From: Weissella koreensis KCTC 3621
Lineage (GTDB): Bacteria; Bacillota; Bacilli; Lactobacillales; Lactobacillaceae
DNA: 64,000 nucleotides
NCBI RefSeq assembly: GCF_000277645.1
Contig: NZ_AKGG01000016.1
Span: 186,001 to 250,000 of the forward strand
Reading direction: 5' to 3'
The notes below the pieces were generated by a model. The model was not told where the DNA came from, did not search any database, and saw only the letters and a list, made by a program, of their open reading frames with translations. Shown piece after piece: positions 28,287-36,109 of the stretch; position 1 is the first letter of the stretch, and each line of letters starts with the position of its first letter. A program made the position numbers and the translations under genes.

Positions 28287-29201
28287 TTAATTTTTCAAGA
28301 AAGCAGTAACAGCGGCAGCAAGCACGATCAAGACCAACCCAATTACAATTACAAGCCATTCTTTTTGAGTCTTCTTAGTGTGCATTACAATAATTCCTGA
28401 AACGGTTGCTCCAACAATTGAAACTTGTGAAAGCACAAATCCAGTTGCCAAACCAAGCATTGCTGGTTGAGCAGAAACCAAGTATCCTAAGGCAGCCATA
28501 GAAAAGAAGAAACCAGAGAAAATTTGCTTGTAAGTTACGCTTTGCTTGAAGATGTTGTTGTGGTTCTTAGCAACTTCATAGATTCCAAGAATCAAACCAA
28601 AGGCAGCCATTCCCATTGCTTGGGCCAAGAACATGTGTAATCCATCAGTTCCACGTGTGTATTGTGGAAGAATTCCGTAAAGTGAGTAACCAACTTGAGC
28701 AATCAACAAAATACCAACAGCCTTCATCAATAATTGCTTATTTCCAGCTGACTTCTTTTCTTGATAAGTAGTCATGTAAGCTCCAACCAAGATTACGATT
28801 ACGGCAAGGAAACCATAAACCTTTGATGAAACAGGGCCCCAGTTACCAAGCATGATAACACCCCAAACAACGTTAGCCGTGATTTGGAAGGCCGTTGAAA
28901 TTGGCATTGCCTTAGCTGATCCCAATTCGTTTCCGGCTTTATCTTTCATCCCAAAGGCGAAGATTGTCAAAACGTTACCAAAGGCCCATGCAGCCCCTGA
29001 GAAGAATGCCAACCAGAAGTTAGCTCCGTGTAGCATTGGCATTTGCATGATTAATGAAAGCACAATGGCAACGATAAATGTTCCCCAAGTAGCTCCAAAG
29101 ATACCTTGAACGGGCTTACCACCAAAGTAAGAAACAAAAGTTGGATAAGCACTCCAACCAATAATCGCTAATAGCGAGAAAAGCAATCCATACATATTCA
29201 T
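28287..29201 (-). CDS. rbsU: Ribose uptake protein, GRP sugar-transporter family
   Basis: 304 residues with ten hydrophobic segments, the glucose/ribose porter (GRP) type found with ribose genes in lactobacilli. Conserved features are GWSAYPTFVSYFGGKPVQGIFGATWG near 15 and AKAMPISTAFQITANVVWGV near 95. It is last in the operon rbsK-rbsD-rbsU. AGGATGATGAAAAA precedes the ATG. A multi-helix element (29252-29322) separates it from rbsD and may tune its level. The ribose substrate rests on operon context. Confidence 0.9.
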   Translation of the reverse strand: MNMYGLLFSLLAIIGWSAYPTFVSYFGGKPVQGIFGATWGTFIVAIVLSLIMQMPMLHGANFWLAFFSGAAWAFGNVLTIFAFGMKDKAGNELGSAKAMPISTAFQITANVVWGVIMLGNWGPVSSKVYGFLAVIVILVGAYMTTYQEKKSAGNKQLLMKAVGILLIAQVGYSLYGILPQYTRGTDGLHMFLAQAMGMAAFGLILGIYEVAKNHNNIFKQSVTYKQIFSGFFFSMAALGYLVSAQPAMLGLATGFVLSQVSIVGATVSGIIVMHTKKTQKEWLVIVIGLVLIVLAAAVTAFLKN

Positions 29202-29251
29202 TTTTTCATCATCCTATTCTAATTGATTACATCGTAAAAACTTCCAAATTA

Positions 29252-29322
29252 AAGAAGCGAACCATAAAACAAATTAACAATCCCCTAAATTGGGGAAATC
29301 AATTTGTCGATACCCGCTTCTT
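29252..29322 (-). other. Long hairpin between rbsD and rbsU
   Basis: Nested arms: AAGAAGCG/CGCTTCTT outside, ACAAATT/AATTTGT in the middle, and CCCC/GGGG at the tip. No strong T-run follows on the minus strand, so it looks more like an mRNA processing or stabilising element or a leaky attenuator than a full terminator. Confidence 0.65.
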
Positions 29323-29344
29323 AATCTAAAAGCATTAATATTTA

Positions 29345-29767
29345 TTATTTAATTGCTTCTCCAGCAAAATCAACGTTTGATTCCAAAACAATGTTTGAGA
29401 ATGGTGTGATTTCACCAGTACGAACTGTCGCAATATTATTATCATCACGGCTCATCGCTTTAAGCTCATCATGTGAAATGAATACAACTTCAACATCGTC
29501 ATCCAACAAAGCTTGAATTGCAGCAAATTGTTCTGGATTGTCAGTCTTAATTTCTTCAGCCAAGTAGGCTTTTTGAATTTTCATTTCTGAAAGAGTTGCA
29601 GCCAAAACATCAATGAACAAAGGAAGTCCACGAACTACTGAAAGGTCAATTTTACGACCATCATCTTTAACTGGAAGACCTGAATCACCAATGGTTAACC
29701 ATTGTGTGTGCCCAATTTCTGAAATGGCATTTGATAACTTAGTATTTAAAAGATTTGTCTTACGCAT
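29345..29767 (-). CDS. rbsD: D-ribose pyranase
   Basis: Converts beta-pyranose to beta-furanose ribose for ribokinase. It has 140 residues. The catalytic His is in ISEIGHTQWLTIGDSGLPV near 20, followed by the family-typical RKIDLSVVRGLPLF near 40, and RTGEITPFSNIVLESNV at the C terminus. It is 29 nt downstream of rbsK. A GGAGATAGATT site precedes the start. Confidence 0.96.
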   Translation of the reverse strand: MRKTNLLNTKLSNAISEIGHTQWLTIGDSGLPVKDDGRKIDLSVVRGLPLFIDVLAATLSEMKIQKAYLAEEIKTDNPEQFAAIQALLDDDVEVVFISHDELKAMSRDDNNIATVRTGEITPFSNIVLESNVDFAGEAIK

Positions 29768-29796
29768 AATCTATCTCCAATTCAATAATTAATTAA

Positions 29797-30732
29797 TTAT
29801 TTGTGTGCTTCCAAAACAGCCAAAACTTCGTCTTCAGTTGGAATACTTGGTTGTGCACCGGCACGTGAAACTGTCAAAGATGAAGCAGCTGAACCGTAAC
29901 GCATTGATTCTGCTAAGTTATCCAAGTTAGCGTGCAAACGAGTTGCAGTAGCTCCGATAAATGTATCTCCGGCTGCAGTTGTATCAACAGCACTAACCTT
30001 AAAGGCTGGCACAATTCCTTCAGTTCCATTATCACGCATGAAGAATGATCCTTCTGAACCAATAGTAATGATCACAGTATCAATTCCGCGTTCGAAATAG
30101 TAAGCCGCATTGTGCAACATTGAGTGCTCATCAGTCACTTCAATCCCAGTCAACAAGAATGTTTCATGTTCATTAGGTGCAATAATGTCAGTTAATTCTA
30201 GTAATTCGGCTGGCAAACCACCAACTTCAGGCATTGGAGCAGGGTTCAAGATTGTCTTTACGCCATTTTCGTGCGCAATTTTGAATCCTTCAATAACTGT
30301 TTCCATTGGTGTTTCTAATTGTGCAATTACGAAGTCTGATTCAGCAATAGCATCTTCATGTGCACGAACATCTGCAGCAGTCATATCAGCATTGGCTCCA
30401 CCATAAATGTGGATGATGTTATCTCCAGTTTCAGCAGAAACCGTGATATATGCTTGTCCAGTTTCTTCAGTTTCAGAAACCATTACATGTTCAGTGTTCA
30501 AATTAGCTACGTTCATGCTCTTAGCAGTGTCAAATTCAGCACCAACCTTAGTGATCATGTTAGTCTTAACACCTGAACGTGCTACGGCTACGGCTTGGTT
30601 CAAACCTTTTCCACCCATTGCTTCAACTTGATGATTTGGAGTGTGAAGAGTTTCTCCACTTGCTCCAAAACGGGGTACAGAAACAACTTTGTCAATGTTA
30701 GTTGAGCCTAAAACAGTAATAATCTTTGCCAT
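29797..30732 (-). CDS. rbsK: Ribokinase
   Basis: Phosphorylates ribose to ribose 5-phosphate, which enters the pentose-phosphate/phosphoketolase route. It is a PfkB-family protein of 311 residues when started at ATG 30732, just after AAGGATAATTTA. The longer frame to 30804 overlaps the promoter. The N-terminal motif is GGKGLNQAVAVARSG near 40. The PfkB signature with catalytic Asp is VDTTAAGDTFIGA near 250. It is first gene of the rbs operon, under the operator array at 30852-30908. Confidence 0.96.
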   Translation of the reverse strand: MAKIITVLGSTNIDKVVSVPRFGASGETLHTPNHQVEAMGGKGLNQAVAVARSGVKTNMITKVGAEFDTAKSMNVANLNTEHVMVSETEETGQAYITVSAETGDNIIHIYGGANADMTAADVRAHEDAIAESDFVIAQLETPMETVIEGFKIAHENGVKTILNPAPMPEVGGLPAELLELTDIIAPNEHETFLLTGIEVTDEHSMLHNAAYYFERGIDTVIITIGSEGSFFMRDNGTEGIVPAFKVSAVDTTAAGDTFIGATATRLHANLDNLAESMRYGSAASSLTVSRAGAQPSIPTEDEVLAVLEAHK

Positions 30733-30828
30733 TAAATTATCCTTCATTTCTTTAGTATATTTTTTAGTAGCACCACTTAACTGTCCGTATAAATTGACAA
30801 GCAATGTGAAGCAAATTTCAATAAATAT

Positions 30829-30857
30829 ATTATAATATACCTTTTTTTGTTTGTAAA
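30829..30857 (-). promoter_or_regulatory. rbs operon promoter
   Basis: TTTACA (30852-30857), 17 nt, TATAAT (30829-30834). The -35 hexamer lies inside the first operator. Confidence 0.7.
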
Positions 30858-30908
30858 CGTTTTCTGAATGTTTTTTTCAAACGTTGTGGTTATTAGATGT
30901 TAAACGTT
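30852..30908. promoter_or_regulatory. Triple AAACGTT operator array (CcpA/RbsR type) at the rbs promoter
   Basis: Three AAACGTT cores lie at 30855, 30879 and 30902, spaced 24 and 23 nt. The first, TGTAAACGTTTTCT (30852-30865), matches the cre consensus except for the last base and covers the -35. The third is AAACGTTTT. LacI-family repressors such as RbsR and CcpA bind such palindromes with central CG. No rbsR gene is present in the window. Confidence 0.65.
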
Positions 30909-31177
30909 TTATCTATTTTAGTTAAAAGTTTTATTTGTAATCGGTTAATGCATGTTTTTTAATATACTTTATATATACATTATCATATTAATGGTTTATA
31001 CAAGCAATTTTGATTATTTTCATATTTCTTTTGAAATTTTAGTAAATTCAATTAACCATGAAAATTACTTACATTTTGTTTGAATTTCTTTACTTTAATC
31101 TCACCCAAAATTGAATTAAATCAAATTTTATGGGTTTTGTATTGTTTATCACAAATTTTATGGATTTTCATATAAAA
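30909..31177. other. AT-rich intergenic region upstream of rbs and downstream of the anion permease
   Basis: No ORF with a ribosome site. The only structure seen is the 17-nt direct repeat at 31122-31168. The remainder is A/T tracts that may be an UP-type upstream element for rbs. Confidence 0.4.
31122..31168. repeat. Imperfect direct repeat CAAATTTTATGGRTTTT
   Basis: Two copies (31122-31138 and 31152-31168), differing at one base, with starts 30 nt apart, close to three helical turns. Confidence 0.6.
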
Positions 31178-31208
31178 AAGAAGCTGTACAAATAAATACA
31201 GCTTCTTT
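31178..31208 (-). terminator. Terminator of the anion permease
   Basis: AAAGAAGCTGTA and TACAGCTTCTTT arms with a 7-nt loop and a T-run on the minus strand. Confidence 0.85.
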
Positions 31209-31224
31209 ATATAATTATTTATTT

Positions 31225-32331
31225 TTATAGACTCCAAAGTCCAAAAATCAACAGTAACACCGCTGCAAAAGCAAAATTAACTATCATGAAAACTTTTAAG
31301 AAGGTCCAAGAAAACTTAGGATCTAACTGACGGAAAACACGATACCCTATTAAATTAGCCATTGAGGCGAAAATTGATCCATATCCTCCAATATTTGATC
31401 CAATAAATAAATCATAAGCATGATCTGTGAAGGTTGAAATCAAAATCGTTGAAGGTAGATTTGAAATAAATTGACTTAAGAAGAATGTTCCAAATAAAAC
31501 GTGAGACTTGGTATCAAACAAGGTTTCAATTAAATGTTTTACCTCTTCTAAATGAGCTAAATTATTAGTCGCAATAAAGAAGAAAATGAACGTTGCCAAT
31601 AAACCAAAATCCACTAAGTTAAACATCTTGGGATTATATAGAAAAAAGGCGATTAAGATTAATGGCACCACCAGATTAAACGGTGTCCAACCAAAAATCG
31701 TAATAATTAAAATAATTCCAGTAACCGTCAAAAAACTCAAACGTCCCCGATGAATTTTATCTGGTTTTGGTAAATCAATTTGGATTGGTGTACTTCGAAC
31801 AAAGCGCGTAATGATAAACATTAAAACTAACGTAGCAACCGTTAACGATGCTGACCATTCAAAAAATTGAATAACATTAATCTTATAGTGTACAAACATA
31901 TATAGATTTTGCGATTTACCAAAAGGAAACAAAATTGCCCCAGAATTAGCCGCCATGATAACCAAAGTCGAACCAACGACCTTTAAACGGGTCGTTAGTT
32001 GATCAGCTAATTTTAAATAAATAGGTAATATCGTTAAGATCGCGATATCATTTGATAACAACATTGCCCCAAAAGAAGATAGAAATGTAACACTTGTCAT
32101 TAATGTTCGCGCATGATGACTTCGGTTCACTAACCAAACTGAAACGGTATGCAGAATTCCAGCTTTTTCTAAAAATCCTACCCAAATCATCATAGTCATT
32201 AAACTAAAAACAGTATGCCAATTGACCGCCCCAATGTCAGGACGAACCAGAAGAGATGTAATCACAGCTAACACCATACTAGCCGTAAACATTACATCCT
32301 CTTTCAAGTATGTAAAGATACGATTAATCAT
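31225..32331 (-). CDS. SLC13/ArsB-NhaD-superfamily anion permease
   Basis: 368 residues and about 10-11 membrane segments, in the ion-transporter superfamily that includes ArsB, CitM and NhaD. Typical stretches are LSNDIAILTILPIYLKLA near 95 and MAANSGAILFPFGKSQNLYM near 130, where the second has the re-entrant loop look. FLSQFISNLPSTILIS near 285 is the second half-repeat. The protein is shorter than most SLC13 members (about 420-470). Its ATG at 32331 lies inside the end of the preceding small ORF (8-nt overlap), so translation is coupled. The anion is unknown. Confidence 0.8.
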   Translation of the reverse strand: MINRIFTYLKEDVMFTASMVLAVITSLLVRPDIGAVNWHTVFSLMTMMIWVGFLEKAGILHTVSVWLVNRSHHARTLMTSVTFLSSFGAMLLSNDIAILTILPIYLKLADQLTTRLKVVGSTLVIMAANSGAILFPFGKSQNLYMFVHYKINVIQFFEWSASLTVATLVLMFIITRFVRSTPIQIDLPKPDKIHRGRLSFLTVTGIILIITIFGWTPFNLVVPLILIAFFLYNPKMFNLVDFGLLATFIFFFIATNNLAHLEEVKHLIETLFDTKSHVLFGTFFLSQFISNLPSTILISTFTDHAYDLFIGSNIGGYGSIFASMANLIGYRVFRQLDPKFSWTFLKVFMIVNFAFAAVLLLIFGLWSL

Positions 32332-32506
32332 TAAGATGCTTCTCTTTCTCCAACATTGTGCCGTATGCGTTTGCTAATCGAATTATTTGATACGCTTTTG
32401 CAGCCATTAATGCTGTTATTCCTGCTGAAATCATCATTACAGGAATACTAGCCACTGCGATACTTCCCGTTGTAATTGAACGGCTCGTATGCGTTTTATG
32501 TGTCAT
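32324..32506 (-). CDS. 60-residue single-pass membrane protein coupled to the permease
   Basis: 60 residues. A polar, basic N terminus (MTHKTHTSRS) is followed by one hydrophobic segment (about 14-38: SIAVASIPVMMISAG) and an amphipathic, charged tail. AAGGAG lies at a good distance from the ATG, and a sigma-A promoter lies upstream (32544-32572). The end overlaps the permease start by 8 nt. I do not recognise the family. A small regulatory or assembly subunit of the permease is a reasonable inference. Confidence 0.78.
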   Translation of the reverse strand: MTHKTHTSRSITTGSIAVASIPVMMISAGITALMAAKAYQIIRLANAYGTMLEKEKHLND

Positions 32507-32543
32507 GCTACAATCTCCTTAAATTATAAAACTCAACCTTTCT

Positions 32544-32572
32544 ATTATCTGAAATTTGCTATTATTAATCAA
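32544..32572 (-). promoter_or_regulatory. Promoter of the small-protein/permease operon
   Basis: TTGATT (32567-32572), 17 nt, GATAAT (32544-32549), 38 nt before the small ORF. Confidence 0.6.
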
Positions 32573-32955
32573 ACGCTAAACTGTAACATTCACACTATGA
32601 TGTTATAACATTATCTGTCTTTAGAAACTATTTAATCGTTTATTTTCATAAAAAAGTTATAAATATAGTTAAACACGAACTTCAAGACGTGAATACCTTT
32701 TCAAAGTTAGTGTTTTTCTGTAACAATCTTTACAAATATATTTTTTAAATTTTTTTAAAATTAACACATTTAAATACGTTTTAGATTGATCCAATTTTTA
32801 CCCTTGCAAATTGTCGTAATTCAAACAATTACAAAACATCAATTATATAAATATAGACATCCTAATGTACATACTTTTAATTTCTCACCATCGATCATTT
32901 TATTATTTATTTCTATAACTTAATGTTATATTGAATGCAAAAAGGAGAACTACTA
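32573..32955. other. Divergent AT-rich intergenic region
   Basis: About 380 nt with no convincing ORF. It contains the palindrome ATGTTATAACAT (about 32600) and long A/T tracts. The plus-strand promoter for the RibD-like gene must lie at its right end, where TATATT occurs near 32927, but no clear -35 is seen. Confidence 0.35.
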
Positions 32956-33474
32956 ATGAGAAAGATCGTTTTTTACGGTGCAGTCAGCCTCGATGGATAT
33001 TTATCAGACCAAAATGATAATTTAGATTGGCTTTTTCAAAGTGACCTTAATGGCATATCAACTTATGAAGAATTCGAAAAAAATGTCAGCACATTCGTCA
33101 TGGGACGAACCACCTACCAAGAAACTCAAAAATATCTAAAAGGAAATGAGTTATATCCTGGGAAGGAAAAAATTATCTTTTCACATCATATTTTAAATCA
33201 CAATAAGGATACATCTTTTGTAGCTGGTGATATTATCAAAATATTTAATAGCTTAAAAGCTCTCGACGGAGGGTTAATCTGGATTATTGGTGGCGGATCT
33301 ATTGTCAAAGTATTATTAGAAAATAACATGTTAGATGAAATTTGGTTACAAATTGCACCCGTCTTATTGGGAAAAGGTAAAAAATTATTTGAACCTGGTA
33401 ATTATTATCAAAAATTCAATCTTAAATCAGTGAAACAAATGGGTGAATTAACGGAATTACATCTTGTTAAATAA
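32956..33474 (+). CDS. RibD C-terminal/dihydrofolate-reductase-like oxidoreductase
   Basis: 172 residues, started at ATG 32956 after AAGGAG. It has the family pattern VFYGAVSLDGYLSDQNDNLDWLF at the N terminus, FVMGRTTYQET near 55 and IWIIGGGSIVKVLLENNMLDEIWL near 113, which suggests NADPH binding by a DHFR-like fold. Members of this YyaP/YwjB-like group have no settled physiological role and are not trimethoprim-target DHFRs. Single gene with its own terminator. Codon use is AT-rich like the next genes, in line with an accessory patch. Confidence 0.85.
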   Translation: MRKIVFYGAVSLDGYLSDQNDNLDWLFQSDLNGISTYEEFEKNVSTFVMGRTTYQETQKYLKGNELYPGKEKIIFSHHILNHNKDTSFVAGDIIKIFNSLKALDGGLIWIIGGGSIVKVLLENNMLDEIWLQIAPVLLGKGKKLFEPGNYYQKFNLKSVKQMGELTELHLVK

Positions 33475-33516
33475 CATTTAATTTTTTAATTCAAATTTAC
33501 TAATTTAACTAATAAA

Positions 33517-33541
33517 AAAAGCATCTTATCCAGATGCTTTT
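33517..33541. terminator. Bidirectional terminator
   Basis: AAAAGCATCT and AGATGCTTTT arms with a 5-nt loop, between convergent genes. Confidence 0.85.
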
Positions 33542-33560
33542 AATTATCTAAATCTTTTAA

Positions 33561-33884
33561 TCAATGGCCCGAACCAAACATATTTACTAAAATTACCCCA
33601 ATCACAATTAGCCCCGTTCCTAAGATCGTTGGATAATTAATAGAATTATGGAATACAAAAACCGAGATTAAAGTCACTAAGACAATCCCCACTCCACTCC
33701 AAATTGCATATACAACGTTAACTGGTAGAGCTTTAACTACAATCGATAGGCAATAAAACGAGACCACGTAAGCTAACAAAGTCGCAACTGTAGGGTACAT
33801 TTTGGTAAATCCATCTGTATATTTCAATAAACTGGTTCCAATTAATTCAGAAACAATTGCTAAAGCCAATAATAAATAATTCAT
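33561..33884 (-). CDS. Small multidrug resistance (SMR) family transporter
   Basis: 107 residues with four membrane helices. The essential membrane Glu is in LAIVSELIGTSLLK at position 13. YAIWSGVGIVLVTLISV near 60 is the helix-3 signature. The length is exactly that of EmrE/QacC-type pumps, which exchange protons for quaternary ammonium compounds or guanidinium. No guanidine riboswitch is visible upstream, and there is no second SMR subunit, so a homodimer is likely. A GAGGGATGAA site precedes the start. Confidence 0.9.
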   Translation of the reverse strand: MNYLLLALAIVSELIGTSLLKYTDGFTKMYPTVATLLAYVVSFYCLSIVVKALPVNVVYAIWSGVGIVLVTLISVFVFHNSINYPTILGTGLIVIGVILVNMFGSGH

Positions 33885-34048
33885 AAATTCATCCCTCTGA
33901 TTTCATATCCAATATAACTGATCAATAAAAGATGATGATTCACCACAATGTCTCCCAAGCAACATAAAAATATTTATATAACATTATTTTATAACTACCT
34001 CAAAATCAATTTTATAATATATCGATGCTCTTTGCCCATTAATGTAAT

Positions 34049-34396
34049 TTATGCCTTCGTTAGCTCATTACTTTCTTGGATAATATTTTTGATCTCTTTT
34101 AACGTTAATTCTGTATTATTTATTAAAATGGTGGTCCAATACTTTTTATTCATATGATAACCAGGTTCTACGCCTTTTAACGTCCTTAAGCTCTCACTAT
34201 GCTCGGGTAAAAGCTTAACATTCAATGATAGCTCATCATCTTTGATATAGACCATAGCTAAAATTTTATTATTTTTATGATGCTTTAAAATCGACCATTT
34301 AATCGTTGATTTTGTACCAGGCTTATTAAATGGATATGATAAATATGCATCCGTCTCAGAAATGATAATATCTATCAATTCTTGTTCTTTCATCAT
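34049..34396 (-). CDS. MmcQ/YjbR family protein
   Basis: 115 residues, started at ATG 34396 after GGGGGAAATA. A second ATG follows directly, and the longer reading has no ribosome site. The family pattern (a small CyaY-like alpha/beta fold) shows as DAYLSYPFNKPGTKSTIKWSI, ELSLNVKLLPEHSESLR and VEPGYHMNKKYWTTI. These proteins are often annotated as DNA-binding, without a defined function. The gene lies 28 nt after an NTF2-like gene on the same strand. Confidence 0.85.
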   Translation of the reverse strand: MMKEQELIDIIISETDAYLSYPFNKPGTKSTIKWSILKHHKNNKILAMVYIKDDELSLNVKLLPEHSESLRTLKGVEPGYHMNKKYWTTILINNTELTLKEIKNIIQESNELTKA

Positions 34397-34424
34397 TATT
34401 TCCCCCATCTTTAAAAAAATTAAA

Positions 34425-34853
34425 TTATACAATTTCCTTAGCTTGATTAAAATCCATATCCATCGGTCTGATGAATGACCAAGTTGAATGAATTACTTTC
34501 CATTCATCTGCTTCTAACTGATACACTTCAATACAATTATATTGCATGTCAATCAACGAAGTTTTTGCATACAATTGATAAGTTAGAACTGCCATATCAG
34601 CGACTGCTTGCACCCGTGGGGATTCAAAATTATATGTATCAGCAAATAATTTTCCTTCTACATTTTTTAGAACCATTTCTTTAATATCATTATATGTATC
34701 CACACGATGTTCCACAGCTCCATCAAAATAAGAAAACTGATTCTTTGACCAGATATCTAGATAACCTGATGTATCCCCTTTAAACCACTTATCCAAAGCA
34801 CCTTTTTCAAGTGAAATTATTTTTTCTTCTAAATTATTTTCTTTATTCATCAT
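34425..34853 (-). CDS. NTF2-like (SnoaL/DUF4440) protein
   Basis: 142 residues with an NTF2-like cone fold suggested by EKGALDKWFKGDTSGYLDIWS near 14 and by the C-terminal ADEWKVIHSTWSFIRP. Members bind small molecules or act as isomerases, and the role here is unknown. I start at ATG 34853 after AGGAGAATT. The frame stays open upstream to 34907, but that part is the remnant of a decayed tandem copy (see 34854-34955). It is probably cotranscribed with the YjbR gene. Confidence 0.82.
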   Translation of the reverse strand: MMNKENNLEEKIISLEKGALDKWFKGDTSGYLDIWSKNQFSYFDGAVEHRVDTYNDIKEMVLKNVEGKLFADTYNFESPRVQAVADMAVLTYQLYAKTSLIDMQYNCIEVYQLEADEWKVIHSTWSFIRPMDMDFNQAKEIV

Positions 34854-34955
34854 AATTCTCCTATTACTTTTTAGTTTCTTAACATCTGGTGCAAACGGTG
34901 GAATCAAATCCCATGTAGAATTAATTACCTTCCACTCTTTTACCTCATTTTTTAT
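34854..34955 (-). pseudogene. C-terminal remnant of a second NTF2-like gene
   Basis: Directly upstream and in frame, the minus strand reads NEVKEWKVINSTWDLIPPF and then APDVKKLKSNR. This matches the C terminus of the intact neighbour (ADEWKVIHSTWSFIRP), with the same W-K-V-I-x-S-T-W block. A stop codon precedes it and the rest of the gene is missing. It has no start or ribosome site of its own. A tandem duplicate has been lost except for its tail. Confidence 0.75.
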
Positions 34956-35090
34956 CTGTCTTTTTTAATGTACATTTTATTATAAACTATAACGTAACAA
35001 GACAATCAAATGTTTATTTACAAAAATATGAATTATTTTTATTAAGCATCTCTAAATTTCAAGTAAAGAATCATGGTCGTAAATAAAAAT

Positions 35091-35115
35091 GAGAACAATC
35101 ATAACAACTGTTCCC
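35091..35115 (-). terminator. Terminator of the opuC-type operon
   Basis: GGGAACA and TGTTCTC arms (one G-U pair) and an ATTTTTATTT tail on the minus strand. Confidence 0.7.
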
Positions 35116-35142
35116 ATCAAATATATAAAACCAAACATTTTT

Positions 35143-36102
35143 CTAATCTTTTTCATGTTGAGTTAAATATGCAATTATTTGTTTCCGATTTAAGTACCCT
35201 AAAATTTGGGTCTTATCAGTTACAGCAACATATTCATATTCGGCTAATACAGCAAAAGTATCTCTCAATGTAGCTTGTTCATCTAAAGTCTTAATTTCAC
35301 CGATAGGCTTTTCTGTTAGATACCCTTGAACAATCCCAACACGGCCGAGATAAATATCATAAATATTTTTAGCTCGACTGGCACTGAAAAAATTACGGAC
35401 AAAATCATTCGTTGGATTTTGAGCAATCTGGGTCGGCGTATCAACTTGGACAATTTCACCTTTACTCATGATCCCCACTCTGTCGCCTAACTTTAAAGCT
35501 TCATTCATATCATGAGTAACAAAAACAATGGTACTATGATATTTATCATGCATTCTTATGACTAAATTTTGCAGTTGTTGCCGCGATAAGGGATCCAATG
35601 CACTAAATGGTTCATCCATTAAAACAATATCCGGTTGGGATGCAATGGCACGTAAGATCCCAATTCTTTGCTGTTCACCACCCGATAATTCATTAGGTTT
35701 TCGATTCCAATAACTTTTTGGATCCAATCCAACATCCATTAACAATTCATGCGTAATTTCATTAATTTTACTTTTATTCATCCCCTTCATTTCAGGAATA
35801 ACGGCAATATTTTGAGCAACGGTCATGGTAGGAAATAAGGCAATTTGTTGTAATACATAACCAATATCTTGTCTCAATTCACGATTAGAAAGATTAGCTA
35901 TATCATTTCCATTAATTATAATCTCACCGGCATTTAGTTTCTCTAATCGGTTAATCATTTTTAAAGTTGTAGTCTTTCCGCTTCCAGATTCACCCACCAG
36001 CACGAATAATTCACCTTTATTGATAGCTAAATTCAAATCTTGAATAACGTTTTGTGCTTGATATTCTTTTTTAACATGTCTAAATTCAATTGCAATAGTC
36101 AT
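35143..36102 (-). CDS. opuCA: Glycine betaine/carnitine/choline ABC transporter ATP-binding protein
   Basis: 319 residues. Walker A is GESGSGKTTTL near 38, the signature is LSGGEQQR near 145, Walker B is IVLMDEPFSALDP near 165, and the switch His is in VTHDMNEA. After the nucleotide-binding domain a C-terminal part with one recognisable CBS-like repeat (PIGEIKTLDEQATLRDTFAVL to ILGYLNRKQIIAYL) replaces the usual CBS pair, hinting at altered ionic-strength sensing. Seven nt separate it from the permease-receptor gene upstream. Confidence 0.9.
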   Translation of the reverse strand: MTIAIEFRHVKKEYQAQNVIQDLNLAINKGELFVLVGESGSGKTTTLKMINRLEKLNAGEIIINGNDIANLSNRELRQDIGYVLQQIALFPTMTVAQNIAVIPEMKGMNKSKINEITHELLMDVGLDPKSYWNRKPNELSGGEQQRIGILRAIASQPDIVLMDEPFSALDPLSRQQLQNLVIRMHDKYHSTIVFVTHDMNEALKLGDRVGIMSKGEIVQVDTPTQIAQNPTNDFVRNFFSASRAKNIYDIYLGRVGIVQGYLTEKPIGEIKTLDEQATLRDTFAVLAEYEYVAVTDKTQILGYLNRKQIIAYLTQHEKD

Positions 36103-36109
36103 TCTAATG

